54,110 bases of DNA from Prevotella sp. (GTDB lineage: Bacteria; Bacteroidota; Bacteroidia; Bacteroidales; Bacteroidaceae). Below, in pieces: positions 18,299 to 26,142 of this stretch. Under the pieces are notes generated by a model. That model ran no database searches. It saw only the letters and a list, made by a program, of their open reading frames with translations, and was not told the DNA's origin. The stretch lies in assembly GCA_017449025.1 (NCBI GenBank), contig JAFSKJ010000087.1, forward strand, positions 1 through 54,110, in the 5' to 3' direction. The position numbers and the translations under genes were made by a program. Position 1 is the stretch's first letter, and every line of letters begins with the position of its first letter.

Positions 18299-19660
18299 CT
18301 ACTGCTTGTCGAGTTCAGCAAGGTTCTCGGCAATCATCTCGTCGGTAACGGTATAGTTCTGCAGGTCGCCCTTGATGTAGGCTTCGTACGACGGCATGTC
18401 GATGAGTCCGTGGCCGGAGAGGTTGAACAGTATGACTTTCTCCTCGCCCGTCTCCTTGCACTTCAGGGCCTCGCGGATGGTGGCAGCTATGGCGTGTGTG
18501 CTCTCAGGGGCGGGTATGATGCCCTCGGTGCGCGCGAAGAGCATGCCGGCTTCGAAGGTCTCCAACTGCGGGATGTCTACACCGTGCATATAGCCGTCCT
18601 TGATGAGCTGGGAGATAATCATGCCTGCACCGTGGTAGCGCAGGCCGCCAGCGTGGATGTTGCTCGGCTTGAAGTTGTGGCCCAGCGTGTACATGGGCAG
18701 CAGCGGTGTGTAGCCGGCCTCGTCGCCGAAGTCGTAGCGGAACTGACCGCGAGTGAGTTTCGGGCAGCTGTCAGGCTCAGCGGCGATGAACTCCGTGTGG
18801 CGCTCACCACTCAGGTTGTGGCGCATGAAGGGGAAGGCTATGCCGCCGAAGTTGGAGCCTCCGCCGAAGCAGGCTATCACCATGTCGGGATATTCGCCAG
18901 CCATGGCCATTTGCTTCTCGGCCTCAAGGCCGATGATGGTCTGGTGAAGTCCTACGTGGTTGAGCACGGAGCCAAGGGTGTATTTACAGTTGGGGGTGGT
19001 GGTTGCCAGCTCTACAGCCTCGGAGATGGCGGTGCCTAATGACCCTGAGTGGGTGGGGTCCTTGGTCAGGATGTCCTTACCGGCACGGGTAGACATTGAG
19101 GGAGAGCCCTCGACAACGGCGCCAAAGGTGCGCATGATGCTGGAGCGGTAGGGCTTCTGCTGCATGGTAATCTTCACCTGGTAGACGGCACAGTCGAGGC
19201 CGTAGATCTTGGCGGCATACGACAGGGCTGCGCCCCACTGTCCGGCGCCGGTCTCCGTGGTGACATTGGTTGTGCCTTCCTGCTTGGCATAGTAGCACTG
19301 AGGCAGTGCGGAATTGATCTTATGAGAACCTAAGGGATTGGTGCTCTCGTTCTTGAAATAGATGTGGGCAGGTGTACCGAGAGCCTCTTCGAGGGCATAG
19401 GCGCGCACCAGCGGAGTGCTGCGATAGTATTTGTACTTGTCGAGCACATCCTCGGGTATGTCTATCCAGCGATGCTCAGTGTCAAGCTCCTGCACACAGC
19501 ACTCGCGCGGGAAGATGTGTGCCAGGTCGTCGACGCCGAGGGGTTGCTTCGTTGCCGGATGGATTGGCGGCATGGGCTTGTTAGGCATGTCGGCCTGAAT
19601 GTTATACCACTGTGTAGGAATCTCATTCTCCTGAAGGATAAATTTTTTCTGTCTATTCAT
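18299..19660 (-). CDS. Tryptophan synthase beta-like protein (TrpB2 type)
   Basis: This is a PLP enzyme of 453 residues that makes tryptophan from indole and serine. It is of the TrpB2 branch, which is longer than classical TrpB and starts with an extended region (about 1-75, with IPTQWYNIQADMP). The PLP lysine is Lys114 in NPLGSHKINSA, and the phosphate-binding loop is CFGGGSNFGGIAF. No trpA lies nearby, which fits reports that TrpB2 acts apart from TrpA, for instance as indole salvage. The gene follows the outer-membrane barrel gene by 22 bases and may be read with it. Confidence 0.92.
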   Translation of the reverse strand: MNRQKKFILQENEIPTQWYNIQADMPNKPMPPIHPATKQPLGVDDLAHIFPRECCVQELDTEHRWIDIPEDVLDKYKYYRSTPLVRAYALEEALGTPAHIYFKNESTNPLGSHKINSALPQCYYAKQEGTTNVTTETGAGQWGAALSYAAKIYGLDCAVYQVKITMQQKPYRSSIMRTFGAVVEGSPSMSTRAGKDILTKDPTHSGSLGTAISEAVELATTTPNCKYTLGSVLNHVGLHQTIIGLEAEKQMAMAGEYPDMVIACFGGGSNFGGIAFPFMRHNLSGERHTEFIAAEPDSCPKLTRGQFRYDFGDEAGYTPLLPMYTLGHNFKPSNIHAGGLRYHGAGMIISQLIKDGYMHGVDIPQLETFEAGMLFARTEGIIPAPESTHAIAATIREALKCKETGEEKVILFNLSGHGLIDMPSYEAYIKGDLQNYTVTDEMIAENLAELDKQ

Positions 19661-19682
19661 AATAATTTTTGTGTTAAGTGTA

Positions 19683-20327
19683 TTAGAAGTCTAAGCCTAT
19701 GCCAAGGAACAGGGAGAGATGGTAGGCATCCCTAACCCAGGCTCCCGTGTCGTCGTTGTTTACGTCCTGTCCTACGAGGCCAAGATTGACACCTAAGTTG
19801 ACATGCAGATGGCCAAAGGAGCATCCGAAACCTTCGCGCAGGCCGAAGTCCATAGCCTTGGCATCGAAGCCGTAGGAGCCGAAGAAGCCTGTAAACGGCT
19901 GTAAGGTAATGTTGTCGGAAGCATAAAAGCGATAGGTAGCCACGAGGGGAACCATGAGCGAATGGTTGTTAACCTTATATTTCTCATAACTACGCGTAGA
20001 GGATTCGTGGCTTGAGGAGCTATAGCCGTTGTAGTACTTGCCCGACCAACGGTTTTCAAACTTCGACCCCATGTTTTGGTAGTATGCTCCCGTCTCAAGG
20101 TAGAGAGGTATTCTGGCAACCCTGAAGCCCAGAGCCACTCCGCCAAGGGGAGTGGCGAGAGCTATGGGATCCTCTAAATTATAATAGGTGGTAACTCCTG
20201 CGCCTGCGCGAAGACCTGCGTAGAATCGTGGTGCATCTTTCTTGGCAGCATCGAAGCGTGCACTTGCAGACACAGTTGCCAAGAGCATGATTGCTGTCAC
20301 GGACAGCCTGAATAGTCTCTTCTTCAT
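19683..20327 (-). CDS. Outer membrane beta-barrel protein, function unknown
   Basis: This 214-residue protein from the ATG at 20327 has a signal peptide ending around ATVSASA. The mature part alternates polar and hydrophobic residues, for example RFYAGLRAGAGVTTYYN, ALGFRVARIPLYLETGAYYQNMGS and HVNLGVNLGLVG, and ends in the aromatic LGIGLDF typical of outer-membrane barrels. It belongs to the broad porin-family or PorT-like group of 8-strand barrels. No transport substrate can be proposed. Confidence 0.75.
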   Translation of the reverse strand: MKKRLFRLSVTAIMLLATVSASARFDAAKKDAPRFYAGLRAGAGVTTYYNLEDPIALATPLGGVALGFRVARIPLYLETGAYYQNMGSKFENRWSGKYYNGYSSSSHESSTRSYEKYKVNNHSLMVPLVATYRFYASDNITLQPFTGFFGSYGFDAKAMDFGLREGFGCSFGHLHVNLGVNLGLVGQDVNNDDTGAWVRDAYHLSLFLGIGLDF

Positions 20328-20353
20328 GATTGTTGATTTTATTATTGATTCTG

Positions 20354-20361
20354 CAAAGTTA
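20354..20361 (-). promoter_or_regulatory. -7 box of the barrel gene
   Basis: CAAAGTTA is TAACTTTG on the minus strand, 27 bases before the start at 20327. Confidence 0.6.
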
Positions 20362-20425
20362 AGCCTTTTTTCCGATACGGCCAAGATTTATGGCGGAAAA
20401 TTATCGCCGTTTGCGTTTTTTTCCC

Positions 20426-20433
20426 TACCTTTG
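20426..20433 (+). promoter_or_regulatory. -7 box of the uracil-DNA-glycosylase-like gene
   Basis: TACCTTTG matches the Bacteroidetes consensus and stands 52 bases before the ATG at 20485. Confidence 0.55.
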
Positions 20434-20484
20434 CTGAACAAATGCGAGAAAGGCAACAGACAATGACTGAAGAATAACGTAGCT

Positions 20485-21141
20485 ATGACATCTTATCTGA
20501 ACACCGAGAATATAGCCCGCAGCAGGGACGGCGTTGAGTTCCACCCGCTCCGCCCATTCCTGCCCAGTAATGCACGTGTGCTGTTCTTAGGCAGCTTTCC
20601 GCCGCAGCGCAAGCGCTGGTGCATGGACTTCTACTACCCTAACTTCATCAACGACCACTGGCGCATCGAGGGAGAGGTGTTCTTCGGCAACAGGAACCAG
20701 TTTGTGGACGTGGAAGCCAAAAGCTTCAAGGCGGATGAGATTGTGACATTCTGCCGTGACACTGGGCTTGCCTTCTTCGACACCTCCACCGCCATACGCC
20801 GGTTGCAGGACAATGCCTCAGACAAGTTCTTGGAGGTGGTGGAGCCGACAGACATCCACGCCCTTCTGCTGCAACTGCCCCACTGCCGTGCCATTGTCAC
20901 CACTGGCGAGAAGGCCACGGAAACCATCTGCTGCTCGCTCCACATTCCTGTCATGCCAAAGGTAAACACCTGCGTTGACATACCTGAGGTCTTCAATAGC
21001 GAAGGAAAGCCCATAATGCTCTATCGCCTGCCCTCGTCGTCAAGGGCCTATCCCCTGGCTTTCGGGAAGAAGGTGGAGGCATATAGGAAGATGTTCGACA
21101 CCGTTCTCGGAGAGGTGCATTGCTGCGTGGCTCAGCCATGA
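20485..21141 (+). CDS. Uracil-DNA glycosylase-fold protein
   Basis: This is a 218-residue protein of the UDG superfamily, nearest to the Mug-like or unclassified group. The first motif is VLFLGSFPPQ (about residues 32-41), which corresponds to the water-activating loop of UDGs, and the second is LPSSSRAYP (about 183-191), the DNA-intercalation loop position. A central Rossmann-like segment, CRAIVTTGEKATE, also fits. Base-excision repair of mismatched uracil or a related lesion is the expected activity, but several clades of this fold lack it. It is a single-gene unit facing the speA operon. Confidence 0.8.
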   Translation: MTSYLNTENIARSRDGVEFHPLRPFLPSNARVLFLGSFPPQRKRWCMDFYYPNFINDHWRIEGEVFFGNRNQFVDVEAKSFKADEIVTFCRDTGLAFFDTSTAIRRLQDNASDKFLEVVEPTDIHALLLQLPHCRAIVTTGEKATETICCSLHIPVMPKVNTCVDIPEVFNSEGKPIMLYRLPSSSRAYPLAFGKKVEAYRKMFDTVLGEVHCCVAQP

Positions 21142-21201
21142 GCCTTTGTGCATTTTGTAAACGAGGCAGGGGCTGCTTGCCACCTCTTTGCAGCTCTTCT
21201 C

Positions 21202-23094
21202 TTATTCCAAATAGGTGTAGCCGTAGAGTCCTGAGCGATAGTTGCTGAGAAACTCCTTGCCCTCTTCGAGCGATATTTTGCCCTGCTTGACGCTCTTGGT
21301 GACCCACACCTCAAGCTGGCGGACAAGTTTCTTGGGGTTGTACTGCACATATTCGAGCACTTCCTCCACAGTCTCGCCGTCGATAATCTGGTCTATGTGG
21401 TAGTGATCTTCCTTCACTGAGATGTGCACGGCAGTGGTGTCGCCGAAGAGGTTGTGCATGTCGCCAAGAATCTCCTGGTATGCCCCCACGAGGAACACAC
21501 CGAGATAGTAGTCCTCGTTCTTCTTAAGTGCGTGTACGGGCAGGGAGTGAGTGTTATGGCGGTTGGTGGTGAAGTTGGCTATCTTGCCGTCAGAGTCGCA
21601 TGTTATGTCCTGCAAGGTGGCGTTGCGTGTGGGGCGCTCATTGAGGCGCTGTATTGGCACGATGGGGAACACCTGGTCGATGGCCCAAGAGTCGGAGAGG
21701 CTCTGAAACAGCGAGAAATTGCAGAAGTACTTGTCGGCGAGCAGCTTGTCAATCTTCATCAGCTCCTCTGGGATGTGCTTCAGGTTTTTGGCCAGCGCGT
21801 GGATTTCGTGGCACACGCTCCAGTACATGGCCTCTATCTCCGCCCTTGTCTTCAGGTCAACAATGCCGTGGGCGAAGAGGTCAAGCACCTCCTCGCGTAT
21901 CTGCTCGGCGTCGTGCCAGTCTTCGAGCACGTTGCGCGGCGACAGGTTATCCCATATCTCATAAAGGTCTTTAACCAACTGATGGGATTCCTCATCGGGT
22001 TCGAACTCCTCAGGCATCTCGGGCAGCGAGGCCGTCTCGAGCACGTTGATGACGAGCACCGAGTGGTGGGCTGCCAATGAGCGGCCGCTCTCGGTAATGA
22101 TGTTGGGATGGGGAATCTCGTTGCGGTTGGCTGCCTCGACGAAGGTATAGATACAGTCGTTGACGTACTCCTGGATGGAGTAGTTCACCGAGCTTTCCGA
22201 CGATGGAGAGCGCGTACCGTCGTAGTCCACGCCAAGTCCGCCTCCGCAGTCTACGAAGTCAACATTGTAGCCCATCTTGTGGAGCTGCACATAGAACTGC
22301 GAAGCCTCCCTGAGGGCGGTCTGTATGCGGCGTATCTTGGTTATTTGCGAGCCAATGTGGAAGTGTATGAGGCGGAGACAGTCGCGCATGTCCTTCTTGT
22401 CTAACAGTTCGAGAGCCTCAAGCAGCTCTGCGCTGGTGAGCCCGAACTTTGAGGCATCTCCGCCGCTCTCCTCCCACTTGCCGCTGCCCGACGATGCCAG
22501 CTTTATGCGTATGCCAATGTTGGGCCTGACGTTGAGCTGCTTGGCCACGCGGGCAATAATCTCCAGCTCGTTCATCTTCTCCACGACTATGAAGATATGC
22601 TTGCCCATCTTCTGCGCCAGAAGAGCCAGCTCTATGTACGACTGGTCCTTGTAGCCATTGCAGACAATGATGGAATCGCTCTGGCATTGCATGGCTATGA
22701 CGGCATGGAGTTCGGGCTTTGAGCCGGCTTCCAATCCGAGGTTGAACTTGCGGCCGTGGGATATGATCTCCTCTACCACAGGCTGCATCTGGTTCACCTT
22801 GATGGGGTAAACCACATAGTTCTCGCCCTTGTAGTCATACTCCTCCGATGCCTTCTTGAAGCAACTCCAAGTCTTCTCTATGCGGTTGTCGAGAATATCG
22901 GGGAAGCGCAGCAAGACGGGGGCCGTAACGTCGCGCAGCTGCAGTTCGTCCATAACCTCGCGCAAGTCTATCTGAACAGAGTCCTTGCATGGTGTCACAT
23001 AGACGTTGCCGGCATCGTTGATGCCGAAGTAACTGGTGCCCCAGCCGTTGATGTTGTACAGCTCGCGGGCGTCATCAATAGTCCATTTCTTCAT
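21202..23094 (-). CDS. speA: Biosynthetic arginine decarboxylase
   Basis: This enzyme converts arginine to agmatine plus CO2, the first step of polyamine synthesis by this route. The 630 residues match the SpeA family. The PLP lysine is Lys99 in VVYPIKVNQMQ. DCGGGLGVDYDGTRS binds the cofactor phosphate, and the C-terminal barrel carries the active-site segment SLFQSLSDSWAIDQVFPIVP. Its start overlaps the aroK stop by four bases, so translation is coupled. The gene is the third of a topA-aroK-speA operon. Confidence 0.95.
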   Translation of the reverse strand: MKKWTIDDARELYNINGWGTSYFGINDAGNVYVTPCKDSVQIDLREVMDELQLRDVTAPVLLRFPDILDNRIEKTWSCFKKASEEYDYKGENYVVYPIKVNQMQPVVEEIISHGRKFNLGLEAGSKPELHAVIAMQCQSDSIIVCNGYKDQSYIELALLAQKMGKHIFIVVEKMNELEIIARVAKQLNVRPNIGIRIKLASSGSGKWEESGGDASKFGLTSAELLEALELLDKKDMRDCLRLIHFHIGSQITKIRRIQTALREASQFYVQLHKMGYNVDFVDCGGGLGVDYDGTRSPSSESSVNYSIQEYVNDCIYTFVEAANRNEIPHPNIITESGRSLAAHHSVLVINVLETASLPEMPEEFEPDEESHQLVKDLYEIWDNLSPRNVLEDWHDAEQIREEVLDLFAHGIVDLKTRAEIEAMYWSVCHEIHALAKNLKHIPEELMKIDKLLADKYFCNFSLFQSLSDSWAIDQVFPIVPIQRLNERPTRNATLQDITCDSDGKIANFTTNRHNTHSLPVHALKKNEDYYLGVFLVGAYQEILGDMHNLFGDTTAVHISVKEDHYHIDQIIDGETVEEVLEYVQYNPKKLVRQLEVWVTKSVKQGKISLEEGKEFLSNYRSGLYGYTYLE

Positions 23095-23618
23095 AGCTCT
23101 AATAGTTGGCGGAGTTTTTCTATTGTTATCTTTATCTTGTCGAAGTTGTCCATCAGCGACACGTCGAGGGTATAGGTGGCCTTGGAGTAGAAAGGCTCAC
23201 GCCACTCTAACTGCTCTTGAATGAAGGCCAGCAGCTCGTCGGGGCTTTTGCCCTTGAGCAGCGGCCGGTCGCCCTTGCCCATCAGCAGATGCTTCCGCAG
23301 CACCTCCGGCTCACAGCGCAGCCACACCACTTGTGCCTGCTGGTTCAGGTATTCCATGTTGTCGAAGAAGCACGGCGTACCTCCACCGCAACTGATGACC
23401 ACGTTTTCGAACTCGGCCACCTCGTGCAGCATGTTGCGCTCTATCTGCCGGAAGCCATCTTCTCCACGCTCGGCGAAGATCTGGCTCACCTTCTTGCGCA
23501 TGCGGCTCTCGATGTACCAGTCGAGGTCGTAGAACGGCAACCCCAGCTCCTTGCCCAATGCCCGGCCCACAGTGGTCTTGCCCGACCCCATGTAGCCTAT
23601 CAGGACTATTCTCTTCAT
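23091..23618 (-). CDS. aroK: Shikimate kinase
   Basis: This enzyme phosphorylates shikimate at the 3-hydroxyl with ATP, in the pathway to chorismate. The 175-residue protein has a Walker A motif GYMGSGKTTVGR (about 8-19), a shikimate-binding DLDWYIESR, ERGEDGFRQIE, and the GGG of VISCGGGTPCF; the LID arginine lies in GKGDRPLLKG. The start overlaps the last base of the topA stop, and the stop overlaps speA, so all three genes are read as one unit although they belong to unrelated pathways. Confidence 0.95.
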   Translation of the reverse strand: MKRIVLIGYMGSGKTTVGRALGKELGLPFYDLDWYIESRMRKKVSQIFAERGEDGFRQIERNMLHEVAEFENVVISCGGGTPCFFDNMEYLNQQAQVVWLRCEPEVLRKHLLMGKGDRPLLKGKSPDELLAFIQEQLEWREPFYSKATYTLDVSLMDNFDKIKITIEKLRQLLEL

Positions 23619-25951
23619 CAGCCCTTATTGATTATTGCCATGCATTCCTCGTACTTAAGCTCCTTGGCACGCTCGTGCATAGCCTTCGGCAGGCGGTAGT
23701 TCTTGCCGTCGTAGGCCAAGTAGGGGCCGTAGCGGCCGTTGAGCACCTCAAGCTTGTCATCCTCGAGGAATATCTTCAGGTGCTTCTCGCTCTCCTGCTT
23801 GCGCTTGTCCTTCACCAGCTCTATGGCCTCCTCAAGTGTGACGGTCATGGGGTCGGCATCCTTTGGCAGCGACGTGTACTTCTTGTTGTGGAGCACGTAT
23901 GGCCCGAACCGTCCGGCTCCGATGGTGACGGGCAGCCCTTCGAACACTCCCACGGTGCGCGGCAACCTGAACAGTTCGAGAGCCTCGTCAAGGGTTATGG
24001 TGTTCATGCCCTTCTCCTTAGGCAGCTGTGCGAACAGCGGCTTGTCTTTGTCCTCGGCACTGCCTATCTGTATCACTGGGCCGAAACGGCCTATCTTCAC
24101 GTAGACAGGGCGATGGCTCTTGGGGTCTGTGCCCAACAGCCGCTCTCCTGCCTTGTGCTCGTCGCGGCTGTTCATGGCCTTGTCAACCGTAGGCTCGAAG
24201 CCTTTGTCGAAGCCCTTGAGCATGGCCGACCACTTCTCGCTGCCTTCGGCTATACGGTCGAAGTCCTGTTCCACCTTGGCGGTGAAGTTATAGTCCATGA
24301 TGTCAGCGAAGTTCTTCATCAGGAAGTCGTTGACAACAATGCCCACATCTGTTGGCAACAGCTTGCCTTTCTCGTTGCCGGTAAGCTCCGTGCGCGTCTT
24401 CTGCGTTATCTGTTTACCCTTAAGGGTGTCAATGGTGTATGTGCGCTCCTCGCCCTTCTTGTCGCCCTTCTGCACATATTCGCGCTGCTGAATGGTGGAG
24501 ATGGTCGGGGCGTATGTAGACGGGCGCCCGATGCCCAACTCTTCGAGCTTGTGGACAAGTGATGCTTCGGTGTACCTCTGCGGCCCTTGGCTGAAACGCT
24601 CTGTTGCCGATATCTCACGGCGTACAAGCTGCTGGCCCTCGCTCAGCGCCGGAAGCATGTGGGGTGCCTCGACATCGGCATTATCATCATCGTCTACCGA
24701 CTCGCGGTATACCTTCAGGAATCCGTCGAACTTGACCACCTCGCCCTGGGCGACGAATACGGGCTGGGGTGTGACGGCTGAAGGCTGAAGGATAGTGCCG
24801 TCAACGTTCAGGCGAATCTCTGCCGTGGTCTTCTCTATCTCTGCATCGGCCATCTGCGATGCGATGGTGCGCTTCCATATCAGCTCGTAGAGCTTGCGCT
24901 CCTGGGCGCTTCCCTCGATGGTTGTCTTCGACATGTATGTCGGACGGATGGCCTCATGAGCCTCCTGAGCGCCCTTCGAGCTGGTGTGGTACTGACGCGG
25001 CTTGGAATACTCGTCGCCGTATGCATTCTTAATTTCCTCCTTGGCAGCACCTAAGCAGAGTTTCGACAGGTTCACCGAGTCGGTACGCATGTATGTTATC
25101 TGTCCGTTCTCATAGAGGTGTTGCGCCACCATCATTGTCTGGCTGACAGTGAAGCCCAGCTTACGGGCTGCCTCCTGCTGCAGGGTGGATGTGGTGAAGG
25201 GGGGCGCAGGCATGCGCTTGAGCGGTTTCTTCTGTATAGTCTCTATGGTGAAAGTGGCATCCTTGCATGTCTCCAAGAACTGCTCCACCTCGTCGTGGGT
25301 CTTCAGGCGAGTGGCAAGGGTGGCCTTCACCTCCGACTGCGAGCCATCGGCATTGGTTACCGCGAAGATGCCATTGACGCTGTAGAAAGCCTCGCTCTTG
25401 AAGGACTGTATCTCGCGCTCGCGCTCAACAATGAGCCTCACGGCCACGCTCTGCACACGGCCTGCCGACAGCGACGGTTTCACCTTGCGCCAGAGCACCG
25501 GCGACACCTTGAAACCTACCAGGCGGTCGAGCACGCGACGTGCCTGCTGGGCATTCACAAGGTTCATGTCGAGTGTGCGCGGATGCTCTATGGCCTCAAG
25601 AATGGCGGGCTTGGTAATCTCGTGGAACACTATGCGCTTGGTCTTCTTTCCGTCGAGTCCCAACACTTCGCACAGGTGCCAAGAGATGGCCTCTCCCTCA
25701 CGGTCTTCATCGGAAGCTAACCACACCTGCTCGGCATCCTTGGCCTGTTTCTTAAGGTCGGCCACAAGTTTCTTCTTCTCTTCAGGGATTTCGTATTCTG
25801 GCTCAAGCGACTTCTCGTCAATGCTCAGCTCTTTCTTCTTCAAGTCGCGTATGTGGCCGTAGCTCGACATCACCTTGAAGTCTTTTCCCAAGAACTTCTC
25901 AATGGTCTTCGCCTTGGCTGGCGACTCCACTATTACAAGGTTTTTTTGCAT
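23618..25951 (-). CDS. topA: DNA topoisomerase I (type IA)
   Basis: This enzyme relaxes negative supercoils by single-strand passage. The start is taken as the ATG at 25951 (MQKNLVIVESPAKAKTIEKF), where the TOPRIM domain begins; an ATG at 25972 would add seven residues. The TOPRIM acidic motif is SDEDREGEA (about 80-88). The catalytic tyrosine is Tyr287 in GQITYMRTDSVNL. The end of the protein has three repeats of an RFGPYVLHNKKYTSLP-like unit in place of four-cysteine zinc ribbons, the usual form in Bacteroidetes. The length is 777 residues. Confidence 0.96.
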   Translation of the reverse strand: MQKNLVIVESPAKAKTIEKFLGKDFKVMSSYGHIRDLKKKELSIDEKSLEPEYEIPEEKKKLVADLKKQAKDAEQVWLASDEDREGEAISWHLCEVLGLDGKKTKRIVFHEITKPAILEAIEHPRTLDMNLVNAQQARRVLDRLVGFKVSPVLWRKVKPSLSAGRVQSVAVRLIVEREREIQSFKSEAFYSVNGIFAVTNADGSQSEVKATLATRLKTHDEVEQFLETCKDATFTIETIQKKPLKRMPAPPFTTSTLQQEAARKLGFTVSQTMMVAQHLYENGQITYMRTDSVNLSKLCLGAAKEEIKNAYGDEYSKPRQYHTSSKGAQEAHEAIRPTYMSKTTIEGSAQERKLYELIWKRTIASQMADAEIEKTTAEIRLNVDGTILQPSAVTPQPVFVAQGEVVKFDGFLKVYRESVDDDDNADVEAPHMLPALSEGQQLVRREISATERFSQGPQRYTEASLVHKLEELGIGRPSTYAPTISTIQQREYVQKGDKKGEERTYTIDTLKGKQITQKTRTELTGNEKGKLLPTDVGIVVNDFLMKNFADIMDYNFTAKVEQDFDRIAEGSEKWSAMLKGFDKGFEPTVDKAMNSRDEHKAGERLLGTDPKSHRPVYVKIGRFGPVIQIGSAEDKDKPLFAQLPKEKGMNTITLDEALELFRLPRTVGVFEGLPVTIGAGRFGPYVLHNKKYTSLPKDADPMTVTLEEAIELVKDKRKQESEKHLKIFLEDDKLEVLNGRYGPYLAYDGKNYRLPKAMHERAKELKYEECMAIINKG

Positions 25952-25982
25952 GCTTTCTGTTGCTTTTATCATCTTTGGGGCG

Positions 25983-25990
25983 CAAAAGTA
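25983..25990 (-). promoter_or_regulatory. -7 box of the topA operon
   Basis: CAAAAGTA is TACTTTTG on the minus strand, about 32 bases before the chosen topA start. Confidence 0.6.
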
Positions 25991-26098
25991 CTCAAATCTC
26001 CCCGTTATACCTTATTATATAATAAAGATTTTAGTTTTTTTAATATTCCTAATGGCCTAATTAACTACCAGCAAATGCCCGAAAAGAGTTTTTTTCCT

Positions 26099-26106
26099 TA
26101 ACTTTG
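26099..26106 (+). promoter_or_regulatory. -7 box of the GH51 gene
   Basis: TAACTTTG lies 36 bases before the ATG at 26143 and is preceded by a T-rich stretch. Confidence 0.6.
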
Positions 26107-26142
26107 CAACCAAAATTGCGCATTAACCCATACGATTGCATT